DNA of 64,000 bases, from positions 19,284-83,283 of the forward strand of contig JBNLCM010000182.1 in NCBI GenBank assembly GCA_050303815.1, given 5' to 3'. This document shows, piece by piece, positions 1-9,323 of this stretch (position 1 is the stretch's first letter; every line of letters starts with the position of its first letter). The notes beneath the pieces were generated by a model. It searched no databases and was not told where the DNA came from. It worked only from the letters and a program-made list of their open reading frames with translations. A program made the position numbers and the translations under genes. This stretch comes from Cognatazoarcus sp050303815 (lineage in GTDB: Bacteria; Pseudomonadota; Gammaproteobacteria; Burkholderiales; Rhodocyclaceae).

Positions 1-1560
1 GCCGACGGCCAGATGTCTGGCCGGGGCCGTCTCGTGCAGCCGGACGGGAGTGTCAGCGAAGGCGTCTTCCGCCACGGCTCGCTGAATGGCGAAGGGCGCC
101 TGCAGATGCCCGACGGCTCGGTCTATTCCGGCTGGTTCCGGCACGGCGTGCTGCATGGCCGGGGGCGCTATTCGGGCCCCGAAGGCGAGTACGAAGGCAG
201 CTTCCGGGAGGGTCGCCTCTCGGGCCGCGGCGAATTGAGCACGCCGGCCGGCGCGCGCTACCGGGGGGAGTTCAAGGCAGGCCGCTTCGAGGGCAAGGGG
301 CGCTTCGAGACGGCGACGGGCGAGGTTTACGAGGGCGAGTTCCTGGCGGATGAGTTCACCGGCAAGGGCCGCGCGAGCCGGCCGGACGGCAGTCGCCACG
401 AGGGCAGTTTTCGCAACTGGCTGCCCGACGGACCCGGCCGGTTTACCGCGCCTGACGGCACGGTCTTCGAGGGCCTCTTCGAAGGCGGCGCGATGACCGG
501 CCATGGCCGCATCGCCTATCCCGGCGGGAGCGTCTATGAAGGCCGGATCGAGGGCTGGCTACCCGAAGGCGAGGGCGAGCTGCGCTTTGCCAACGGCGAT
601 CACTACGTGGGTCATTTCAGCGCGGGCGAGTTCGATGGCGACGGTGTGATGACCCTCGCCAGACCGATCGACGGCCAGCAGACCATCGAGGGCCGCTGGG
701 CCAGCGGACAGGCCATGGACCCCCTCGCCGAACGCATGCGCCTCGAGAGCATGGAGCAACTGATCTATGGCGAGGACGAGCGCCTCGGCCAGGCCATCGC
801 CGGCCTCGCGGCCGGCGACCCCGGCGCCGTCGAGCTGTATCTGTTGACGGTAGCCGGGGACGGCAGCCAGGAGGTCTTTCGGCGCGAGACGGCCTATGTA
901 CGGCGCCAGTTCGACGCCCGCTTCGGCACCGAGGGCCGATCCCTGAGCCTGACCAACACGCGGCAACTGCCTCGGGCGGAGCCGGTCGCGACGCGGACGA
1001 GCATTCGCCGCGCCATCATGGGCATGGCCGCGGCAATGAACCGGGAGCAGGACATCCTGTTCCTCTACCTGTCCAGCCATGGCTCCCCCGACCACGCGCT
1101 GTCCCTGACCCAGCCCCAGTTCGACCTGCCCGACATCGATGCCGCCGAGCTGGCGCAGATCCTGCGCGATTCGGGTATCCGCTGGCGCGTCGTCGTGGTC
1201 TCTGCCTGCTATTCGGGGGGGTTCATGGGCCCGCTCGACGACCCGGGTACGCTGCTGATCACCGCGGCGCGGCATGACCGCCGCTCTTTCGGCTGCGCCG
1301 ACGAGAACGACTTCACCTATTTCGGTCGCGCATTCTTCCAGGATGCCCTGCCCCGCAGCGCGTCTTTCCAGGAGGCCTTCACGGTGGCGCGCCAGCTGAT
1401 CCGCGAGCGCGAGATCGCGGTGCTGAAGGCGTCCGGTCAGGTATCGGAGCAGGACTTCTCGCTGCCCCAGATCGTTGCCCCCGCGCCCATCACACGCCAC
1501 CTGGCCGATTGGTGGCGCTCGCTGCCCCGCCGCGACGGGGGGCACGCAGCGCGCGACTGA
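1..1560 (+). CDS. MORN-repeat protein fused to a C13-type (legumain-like) cysteine peptidase domain, 5' partial
   Basis: The reading frame is open from base 1, and the first residues (ADGQM-SGRGRL) already fit a MORN repeat, so the true start lies upstream and the ATG at 13 is probably internal. About ten MORN units (G-x-G-R...DGS-x-Y-x-G-x-F, 22-23 residues each) fill residues 1-230. The C-terminal half has the peptidase C13/caspase-fold dyad: His in SSHGS (about residue 357) and Cys in SACYSGG (about residue 400), followed by ITAARHDRRSFGC. MORN repeats usually bind lipids or act as scaffolds; C13 peptidases cut after Asn or Asp. Substrate and location cannot be read from this window. It converges on the response regulator gene with 36 bases between them. 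Confidence 0.85.
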   Translation, partial: ADGQMSGRGRLVQPDGSVSEGVFRHGSLNGEGRLQMPDGSVYSGWFRHGVLHGRGRYSGPEGEYEGSFREGRLSGRGELSTPAGARYRGEFKAGRFEGKGRFETATGEVYEGEFLADEFTGKGRASRPDGSRHEGSFRNWLPDGPGRFTAPDGTVFEGLFEGGAMTGHGRIAYPGGSVYEGRIEGWLPEGEGELRFANGDHYVGHFSAGEFDGDGVMTLARPIDGQQTIEGRWASGQAMDPLAERMRLESMEQLIYGEDERLGQAIAGLAAGDPGAVELYLLTVAGDGSQEVFRRETAYVRRQFDARFGTEGRSLSLTNTRQLPRAEPVATRTSIRRAIMGMAAAMNREQDILFLYLSSHGSPDHALSLTQPQFDLPDIDAAELAQILRDSGIRWRVVVVSACYSGGFMGPLDDPGTLLITAARHDRRSFGCADENDFTYFGRAFFQDALPRSASFQEAFTVARQLIREREIAVLKASGQVSEQDFSLPQIVAPAPITRHLADWWRSLPRRDGGHAARD

Positions 1561-1596
1561 TCGGCGCCGTCGGGCCTGTCCCTGCCGCCTGCGGCC

Positions 1597-2982
<1,386 letters not shown>

Positions 2983-3048
2983 TGTCGGTCCCTGCCCGTC
3001 CGTTCCGCCCTACCCGCCCTTCGTTCGCGTGGACGGCTATCGCCAAAA

Positions 3049-3063
3049 TGGGATTTTTTCCCA
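3049..3063. promoter_or_regulatory. Palindromic operator TGGGA-N5-TCCCA, copy 1
   Basis: TGGGATTTTTTCCCA is a perfect 5-5-5 inverted repeat 67 bases upstream of the response regulator start and about 300 bases upstream of the operon promoter on the other strand. Three copies of this form lie in the 457-base gap between the two genes and two related ones in front of the 22591 operon. It is probably the binding site (enhancer) of the adjacent NtrC-type regulator; this copy may also serve autoregulation. Confidence 0.6.
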
Positions 3064-3248
3064 CGATCGTTTTATATACCAACAGCCTGCCGAAATCAAT
3101 GCTGCCCGCCGCCATCAGGCGCTTGCAGGGTCAACACGCGCCCCACGCCGTCTATTCCATTCGCCATATGTGACTTTCAGTGACGTTCGCGTGGAGGTCC
3201 TGGGTCCGCCCACTGTATCCCCCACCGCGGGCTTCCACACCAAGAATT

Positions 3249-3263
3249 TGGGGATCTCCCCCA
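3249..3263. promoter_or_regulatory. Palindromic operator TGGGG-N5-CCCCA, copy 2
   Basis: TGGGGATCTCCCCCA pairs T-G-G-G-G with C-C-C-C-A around a 5-base centre. It sits about 110 bases upstream of the expected transcription start of the 3440 operon, the usual range for a sigma-54 enhancer site. An isolated half-site (TATCCCCCACC) lies about 35 bases further upstream, near 3217. Confidence 0.6.
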
Positions 3264-3337
3264 CCGGCAGCGGATGTCGATTCTGTGACGTATTCATTAA
3301 ACCTTTCTTTTCAACGCATTACAGAGACCGGCACAAG

Positions 3338-3353
3338 TGGCTCAGCTCTTGCA
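3338..3353 (+). promoter_or_regulatory. Sigma-54 (-24/-12) promoter of the polysaccharide operon
   Basis: TGGCTCAGCTCTTGCA matches the TGGCACG-N4-TTGCA consensus, with the invariant GG and GC ten bases apart. Transcription should start near 3364, about 75 bases upstream of the first gene (ATG 3440). No competing sigma-70 hexamer pair stood out. An enhancer-binding activator is therefore required, and one is encoded divergently next door. Confidence 0.78.
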
Positions 3354-3359
3354 TTGAAG

Positions 3360-3374
3360 TGGGACAAGATCCCA
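3360..3374. promoter_or_regulatory. Palindromic operator TGGGA-N5-TCCCA, copy 3
   Basis: TGGGACAAGATCCCA is a perfect 5-5-5 palindrome starting 7 bases after the -12 element, so it overlaps the predicted transcription start. A site there could repress, or could be an enhancer in an unusual place; the sequence alone does not decide. Confidence 0.55.
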
Positions 3375-3439
3375 CACACAACATCGGCATGCCAGAGAAC
3401 CGGATGGGATTGGTGGAAGCCCCCCCACAGGAGAGACTC

Positions 3440-4738
3440 ATGAAACGCGTACTGATCTACTCGCACGACACCTTCGGCCTCGGCAACATCCGTCGAATGC
3501 TCGAGATCGCGCGCCACCTGGTGGACTGCGACCCCGACCTGTCGGTCCTCATCATCACCGGCTCCCCGATGCTGCACGCCTTCCGGATTCCGGCACGCAT
3601 CGATTACGTCAAGCTGCCCTGCCTGGCGCGCAATACCTCAGGGCACTACGGCGCCCGATTCCTGGACATGAACCTCTCGTCCACGGTCCGCCTGCGCGCC
3701 AGCATCATCCGCAGCACCCTGATCGACTTCGAGCCCAACCTGGTTCTGGTCGACAAGAAGCCGTTCGGCGTCGAGGAGGAACTGACCGACGCGCTGGCGG
3801 CCCTGCCCCACGGACAGGCGCGACCGAAGCTGGTCCTGCTGCTGCGGGACATCCTGGACTGCCCCGAAGCCACCACCCGCATCTGGCGCAAGAATCACTA
3901 TTTCGAGGCCATCGCGGCACATTATGACAACGTACTCGTCGTAGGCAACCCGTCGGTCTTCGACCTGCGCACGGAATACGATTTCCCCGAGGCCGCCGGT
4001 CGCAAGGTCCGCTATTGCGGCTATCTCGGACGAAAGGCCGGGAAGCGTACCCGGGCGGAAGTCCGCAGCGAACTGGGGCTCGTCGGTCGGCAGCCGCTGG
4101 TGCTCGTCACCCCCGGTGGCGGCGAGGATGGGCACGCACTGGTGCAGGCCTATGTCGAGGGCCTGGCGGCCCTGCCGGCCTGGCGGCGGCCACGCAGCCA
4201 CATCGTCTTCGGTCCCGAGATGGCACCGGAGCTGCGCACCGCGGTGGCGTCCCGGGCCGACGGCCTCGGATGCGTCAGCCACCAGGAGTTCAGCGACGAC
4301 ATGATGTCCCTGATGGACGCGTCGGACGTGGTCGTCAGCATGGGCGGCTACAACACCGTCTGCGAACTGCTGACCCTGCGCAAGCGCGCCGTGGTCGTGC
4401 CGCGCGTCAGGCCGGTGCTCGAGCAGGGCATCCGTGCCGAGCGCATGGCGGCGCTCGGCCTCCTGCGCAGCGTGCACCCCGACCAGCTCACTCCGGTGCG
4501 CCTGCTCGAGACCGTCGCCCAGGAGATCGATTCCCTGCACGGCGACGGCAGCAATCCCAACACCCTCCCGCTGGACGGACTCGACGGTGTCGCCGACATC
4601 CTGTTCGACCTGATGGAAGGACGACAGCAGATCCCCGCCCCCGCCCGGACGCCCCGTCGTCCGGCCCGCGCAAGCAACCGGAGCATGCCCACATGGCAGA
4701 AATGCACGCCCAGCGTGGCCCCGTCGGCCTGCTGGTAA
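3440..4738 (+). CDS. GT28/COG4671-like glycosyltransferase, first gene of the polysaccharide operon
   Basis: 432 residues from ATG 3440 (MKRVLIYSHDTFGLGN), chosen because GAGAGA lies just upstream and the family N-terminus starts here. The GT-B fold is seen in an N-terminal Gly-rich loop (HDTFGLGNIRR), a mid-protein VTPGGGEDGH and a C-terminal nucleotide-sugar site of the type found in MurG/MGDG synthase-like enzymes (VVSMGGYNTVCELL, about residues 300-315). It likely transfers a sugar from a nucleotide donor on the cytoplasmic side; donor and acceptor are unknown. The last 46 bases overlap the next gene, and the C-terminal tail is Pro/Arg-rich. A distant relative is encoded at 13843-15054. 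Confidence 0.82.
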   Translation: MKRVLIYSHDTFGLGNIRRMLEIARHLVDCDPDLSVLIITGSPMLHAFRIPARIDYVKLPCLARNTSGHYGARFLDMNLSSTVRLRASIIRSTLIDFEPNLVLVDKKPFGVEEELTDALAALPHGQARPKLVLLLRDILDCPEATTRIWRKNHYFEAIAAHYDNVLVVGNPSVFDLRTEYDFPEAAGRKVRYCGYLGRKAGKRTRAEVRSELGLVGRQPLVLVTPGGGEDGHALVQAYVEGLAALPAWRRPRSHIVFGPEMAPELRTAVASRADGLGCVSHQEFSDDMMSLMDASDVVVSMGGYNTVCELLTLRKRAVVVPRVRPVLEQGIRAERMAALGLLRSVHPDQLTPVRLLETVAQEIDSLHGDGSNPNTLPLDGLDGVADILFDLMEGRQQIPAPARTPRRPARASNRSMPTWQKCTPSVAPSACW

Positions 4739-5964
4739 AAATCTACCCGAAGCTCTCCGAGACCTTCATCCTCGAGGAGATCCTGGGGCTCGAGCGCCTC
4801 GGCGAGGAGTTGCACATCTTCGCGATGCAGGCGCCGACGGACGAGATCCACCACGACGCCGTGGCACGCGTCGCGGCGCCCGTCACGTACATCCCGGAGG
4901 CCACGGCCGCCAACGCCGTCGCGATCGGTCTCGCCCACATCAGCCTGCTGCTGTACCGGCCCGGCCAGTATCTTTCGGGCATCCGTGCCGCGCTGTCACG
5001 GCCCGGAGGCTTCGGCGACTTCATGCGTGCAGGCTGGCTGGCGCACAACCTGCTGCGCAAGGGCATCCGCCACCTGCACACCCACTTCATCTCCCGGCCG
5101 GCGGATATCGCCGAGCTGGTGGCGAAGCTCGGCGTGCCGTTCTCAATCTCCGCCCACGCGAAGGACATCTACCTGTCCCGCCCGGAGGACCTCAAGCGCA
5201 AGCTCGAAGCCGCCCGCTTCACGGTGACCTGCACCGAGTACAACCGGCACACGCTCGCAACGATCGCGCCCACGGCCGACGTCCAGCGGATGTACCACGG
5301 CGTGGACGCCCATCGGTTCTGCCGCGGCGAGGACAGCGAACGCGCGTTGCCGCCCCTGGTCCTCGCGGTCGGCCGGTTGCGTGAAAAAAAGGGCTTCGAC
5401 ACCCTCATCGAAGCCTGCCGGCGGCTTGCCTCGCGCGGCCTCGATTTTCGCTGCGAGATCGTCGGCTATGGCGAAGAAACTGCGCGCCTCGAGCAACAGA
5501 TCCGGCGGGAAGGCCTGAGCGGCCGGGTGCGTCTCACCGGCAAGTTGCCGCGGGACGGCGTCATCGAGCGATACAGACGGGCCACGGTCTTCGTGCAGCC
5601 CTCCCGCATCGGCCTCGACGGCGACCGCGACGGCATCCCGAACGTACTTCTAGAGGCCATGGCGATGGAGCTGCCCGTGGTGTCGACCCGCGTTTCCGGC
5701 ATTCCCGAAGTGGTCCAGCACGAACAGACCGGCCTGCTGGTCGACCCGGACCGCCCGGCCGACCTCGCCGACGCGATCGCCCGGCTGTTCGCCGACGCGC
5801 CCCTCCGGGCCCGGCTCGGCCGGGCCGGGCGCCTCACCGTCCAGGCCCACTTCGACAACGACAGAAACCTCAAGCTCCTCAGGAGTCACCTGGAGAATGC
5901 CCATGACCGCCCCCGTCGTGCCCCTCTCGAGACTACAGCCCACCGTAGCGCCGGCCTCTCCTGA
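4693..5964 (+). CDS. GT4-family glycosyltransferase (first of a tandem pair)
   Basis: 423 residues from ATG 4693 (MAEMHAQRGPVGLL); ATG 4702 is the alternative. The N-terminal domain carries KLSETFILEEILGL, the middle HLHTHF and SAHAKDIY, and the C-terminal donor-binding lobe VGRLREKKGFDTLIEA, then DGDRDGIPNVLLEAMAMELP and VSGIPEVV, the E-x7-E region of GT4 enzymes. It is expected to be a retaining enzyme that builds the exopolysaccharide repeat at the inner membrane. The gene starts inside the previous one and ends 62 bases inside the next, so translation is coupled. It aligns along its whole length with the following gene product. Confidence 0.88.
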   Translation: MAEMHAQRGPVGLLVKIYPKLSETFILEEILGLERLGEELHIFAMQAPTDEIHHDAVARVAAPVTYIPEATAANAVAIGLAHISLLLYRPGQYLSGIRAALSRPGGFGDFMRAGWLAHNLLRKGIRHLHTHFISRPADIAELVAKLGVPFSISAHAKDIYLSRPEDLKRKLEAARFTVTCTEYNRHTLATIAPTADVQRMYHGVDAHRFCRGEDSERALPPLVLAVGRLREKKGFDTLIEACRRLASRGLDFRCEIVGYGEETARLEQQIRREGLSGRVRLTGKLPRDGVIERYRRATVFVQPSRIGLDGDRDGIPNVLLEAMAMELPVVSTRVSGIPEVVQHEQTGLLVDPDRPADLADAIARLFADAPLRARLGRAGRLTVQAHFDNDRNLKLLRSHLENAHDRPRRAPLETTAHRSAGLS

Positions 5965-7264
5965 TGCCCCTTGCATCGCCTATGTGATCATGGGGTTTCC
6001 GCGCCTGTCGGAGACCTTCATCACCCACGAGGTCTACCTGCTCGAACAGATGGGCATGCGACTTCGCCTGTTCTCGGTCAAGCGGGAGAACGAGGCCAAG
6101 GTGCACCCGGTGGTTCGGGCGATCCGGGCGCCGCTCCATTACCTCCCCAAGGCCAGCAGCCTGTCGGGCTCGAGCCTTGTCGGATGGCTGCTGCGCAACG
6201 CGCCCCGCTTCGCGGGCGCCCACCTGCGCGTCGCTGCCACGCATCCCCTGCGCTACCTGTCCGTGATGGGCAGCGCCCTGGCGATGAGCTGGCGCTACCG
6301 GCGCGGCCCGCTGCGGCTGCGCAAGGTGTTCATCAAGGAATTCCTGCAGGCCGGCCACATCGCGTCCGAGGTCATCGCCGACCGCAGCATCTCGCACCTG
6401 CATGGTCACTTCTGCCATGGCGTCACGACGATCACCTGGTTCGCCAGCCGGATGACCGGCGTGCCGTTCAGCTTCACGGCCCATGCCAAGGACATCTACC
6501 AGTCCGACCTGAACCCGGGCGATCTGCTCGAGCGCAAGCTCGATGCCGCCCGCTTCGTGGCCACCTGCACGGCGGCCAATGCGGAGGTCCTCCGCTCCCG
6601 CGCCCCTCGTGCCGAGGTGGTGCACACCATCTACCACGGGCTCGACACCGACTATTTCGCGCCCCTCGTTCCGGACGGCAAGGATCTCCCGATCATCCTG
6701 GCGGTTGGGCGTTTCGTCGAGAAGAAGGGTTTCGAACACCTGGTGGATGCCTGCCATCTGCTCAAGCAGGCGGGCCTGCGTTTCGGCTGCGTCATCGTCG
6801 GCGAGCCCGGCAGTGCCTATGAGCCGATCCGCGACCAGATCGCCCGCCTCGAGCTGGCCGACTGCATCAAGCTGCGCAGCGCAGTCACCCAGGACCAGCT
6901 GCGGGAGATCTACCGCCACGCACGCGTCTTCGCGCTGCCCTGCCAGGTCATGGAGGATGGCGACCGGGACGGCATTCCGAACGTCCTGGCCGAGGCCATG
7001 GCCATGGGGCTCCCCGTCGTTTCGACACCGATCTCGGGCATCCCGGAACTCATCGACGACGGCGAGCACGGTCTGCTGGTGGAGCCCCGCAACCCCCGCG
7101 CGCTGGCCGACGCCCTGCGCCGCGTGCTGTCGGACAACGCCCTGCAGCAACGCCTGGCGGCCAATGGCCGGGCCCGAATCTGTGCGCGTTTCGACTCCCG
7201 CCGCACCACGCTCGAGCTGCGCGACCTGTTCCTCCAGCATCTGCGACAGGAGGCAGCCGCATGA
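5903..7264 (+). CDS. GT4-family glycosyltransferase (second of a tandem pair)
   Basis: 453 residues. ATG 5903 is preferred over ATG 5897, because GGAG at 5892-5895 lies 7 bases upstream of the former and only 1 base from the latter. Motifs parallel the upstream paralogue: RLSETFITHEVYLLEQ, HLHGHF, TAHAKDIY, VGRFVEKKGFEHLVDA, DGDRDGIPNVLAEAMAMGLP, ISGIPELI. Predicted cytoplasmic retaining glycosyltransferase. It overlaps the heparinase-like gene by 4 bases (ATGA). Confidence 0.88.
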   Translation: MTAPVVPLSRLQPTVAPASPDAPCIAYVIMGFPRLSETFITHEVYLLEQMGMRLRLFSVKRENEAKVHPVVRAIRAPLHYLPKASSLSGSSLVGWLLRNAPRFAGAHLRVAATHPLRYLSVMGSALAMSWRYRRGPLRLRKVFIKEFLQAGHIASEVIADRSISHLHGHFCHGVTTITWFASRMTGVPFSFTAHAKDIYQSDLNPGDLLERKLDAARFVATCTAANAEVLRSRAPRAEVVHTIYHGLDTDYFAPLVPDGKDLPIILAVGRFVEKKGFEHLVDACHLLKQAGLRFGCVIVGEPGSAYEPIRDQIARLELADCIKLRSAVTQDQLREIYRHARVFALPCQVMEDGDRDGIPNVLAEAMAMGLPVVSTPISGIPELIDDGEHGLLVEPRNPRALADALRRVLSDNALQQRLAANGRARICARFDSRRTTLELRDLFLQHLRQEAAA

Positions 7265-9321
7265 ACGCCCCCGACCTGCCGCGGGCGGGCAGCGCCAGCG
7301 CCGGCCTGCGCGCGCCCTGGAACGATCTGGACGATCCTGCCTTGCTGGCCCACTTCGCCGGCGAGCGAGCGGTCCGCTTCTTCCCGGTCGCCGACCCGGA
7401 CGAGACCCGCCCCGACAAGATCGACGCCCTGCTCGAAAGTGACTTCGAGTTCAATGGCGAGACCTACACGCTCCCCGACCCGGTGGCCTGGCTGGACAAT
7501 CCCAGCGAGGACGTCGAATGGCACATCCTGCTTCACAAGTTCTACTACGCCGTGGGACTCGGCATGCGCTGGGCCGAAACGAGCGATCAGCGCTATGTCG
7601 ATCGCTGGCAGACCCTGCTCGCCGGCTGGATCGACGTCACCCCGCCCGGCTTCATTGCCGCCGACGTCACGGGTCGCCGCGTCCAGAACTGGATCTACAG
7701 CTATTACCACTTCGTGGTCCGCGGCGGCCGGACACCGGTCGACCCGGCCTTTCACCGGCGCTTCCTGGCATCGCTGTCCGAACAGGTCGACTTTCTGTGC
7801 GAGCACCTGACTCCGGCGCGCAACCACCGTACCCTCGAGCTCTACGCGATCTTTCTGGCCTCGGTGGTGTTTCCCGAGTTCACCCGCGCCGCCGACTGGC
7901 GCGAGTTCGCGCTCACCCGCCTGGTCGAGAACATCCAGTCCGATCTGCTGCCCGACGGCGTCCACATCGAGCTGTCCACCGACTACCACCAGCTGGTTAT
8001 CAAGAACTACCTCAACGTCCGGCGCCTGGCCGCCCTCAACGAGATCGAGGTCGCGCCCGAGATGGACGAGGCGCTGCTGCGCGGCCTGGTCTTCTGCCAG
8101 CACGCGCACAAGCCCGACGGCGACATCCCCAGCCTCTCCGACGGTGACAGCCGAAGCTTCCTCGAGCTGCTCGACATCGGCGCCGACCTCTACGGCCGCG
8201 AGGACTTCCGCTACGTGGCCACGGCAGGTCGCGACGGGACTCCACCGTCGCGCACCGTCGCCCACTTTCCTGACGGCGGCTACACCGTGGTCCGGGATCA
8301 CTGGGGCACGGGCGGGCGACGCTACACCGACGCCCAGTACCTCGTCTTCGACTGCGGCCCGCTAGGCGCCGGCAACCATGGCCATTTCGACTGCCTGAGC
8401 TTTGAACTGGCCGCCTTCGGCCGCTCTCTGGTCGTCGATCCGGGGCGATACACCTACTCCGAGGCCGGCGACGTCAACTGGCGTGTGCGTTTTCGCAGCA
8501 CCGAAGCCCACAACACGGTCTGCGTCGACGGCCAGAACCAGACCCTCTACCTGCCGCGTCCGGTCAAGGATGCGACCCGCCACCCGCGCGGCGCCATCCG
8601 GCACAAGATCGCAGGCCCCCCGCCGGAGGCCACGCTGCACGAGCTGGTCGAACACCCCGACCTGGTCCTGATGCACGGGAGCGCCCGCAGCCATGTCTAC
8701 GACGCCGTCCACACCCGGCGCATCCTCTTCGTCGATGGCAGCTACTGGATCGTCTCGGACTGGCTCGATGCCCCGACCCGGCACCACTACGCGCTGCGCT
8801 TCCAGCTCGGCGAGGCCGCCCAGGGGCGGGTCGAGCAGGCGCGCGGCAGCGCACCCCTGCTGCGCAGCCCGGGGCTTCTGGTGGCCCAGCCCGAAGACCC
8901 GGCGGTGCGCTTCACGCTGGAATCGAGCTGGGTGTCGGCCCGCTACGGCGAGAAGCTGGCCGCCCCGCGGCTGTGCTTCCACGCGGCCGAGCGCCGCGTG
9001 GCGTTCGACACCGTGCTGCTGCCCTGGGAGGCGCGCACGCCGCCGCTGACCGTCAAGCGCCTCGCCGTGGACAGTCCTGCGCCCGATGCACCGGCGGCCG
9101 GCGCCATCACGATCGAGGCCGAGGTCGGGGGCACGAGCTTCCGCGATCTCTGGTTCCACGTGCACGGCGGCGAGAGCGGTCGCTGGCAGTTCGACGGCTA
9201 TGACTTCACCGGCCGCTGGCTGTGGTTGCGCGAAGACGGCAGCGGCCGGATCACCCAGAGCCGGGCGAGCCGTGGGGCCCGCCTCGCCTACCGCGGCCTC
9301 GACGTTCCGCTCGAGGCGTGA
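7261..9321 (+). CDS. Heparinase II/III (alginate-lyase-like) family protein
   Basis: 686 residues. An N-terminal helical toroid (about 50-320, including LHKFYYAVGLGMRW and RVQNWIYSYYHF) is followed by the heparinase II/III C-terminal beta domain, with GAGNHGHFDCLSFEL and VVDPGRYTYSE (about 365-405) and FRSTEAHNTVCVDG. This family cleaves uronic-acid-containing polysaccharides by beta-elimination. Inside biosynthetic operons such proteins often trim or proofread the polymer. I see no signal peptide: the N-terminus is MNAPDLPRAGSASAG, so it may act in the cytoplasm or need another export route. The substrate is unknown; a uronate polymer is likely given the AlgE-like porin at the operon end. 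Confidence 0.85.
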   Translation: MNAPDLPRAGSASAGLRAPWNDLDDPALLAHFAGERAVRFFPVADPDETRPDKIDALLESDFEFNGETYTLPDPVAWLDNPSEDVEWHILLHKFYYAVGLGMRWAETSDQRYVDRWQTLLAGWIDVTPPGFIAADVTGRRVQNWIYSYYHFVVRGGRTPVDPAFHRRFLASLSEQVDFLCEHLTPARNHRTLELYAIFLASVVFPEFTRAADWREFALTRLVENIQSDLLPDGVHIELSTDYHQLVIKNYLNVRRLAALNEIEVAPEMDEALLRGLVFCQHAHKPDGDIPSLSDGDSRSFLELLDIGADLYGREDFRYVATAGRDGTPPSRTVAHFPDGGYTVVRDHWGTGGRRYTDAQYLVFDCGPLGAGNHGHFDCLSFELAAFGRSLVVDPGRYTYSEAGDVNWRVRFRSTEAHNTVCVDGQNQTLYLPRPVKDATRHPRGAIRHKIAGPPPEATLHELVEHPDLVLMHGSARSHVYDAVHTRRILFVDGSYWIVSDWLDAPTRHHYALRFQLGEAAQGRVEQARGSAPLLRSPGLLVAQPEDPAVRFTLESSWVSARYGEKLAAPRLCFHAAERRVAFDTVLLPWEARTPPLTVKRLAVDSPAPDAPAAGAITIEAEVGGTSFRDLWFHVHGGESGRWQFDGYDFTGRWLWLREDGSGRITQSRASRGARLAYRGLDVPLEA

Positions 9322-9323
9322 TC

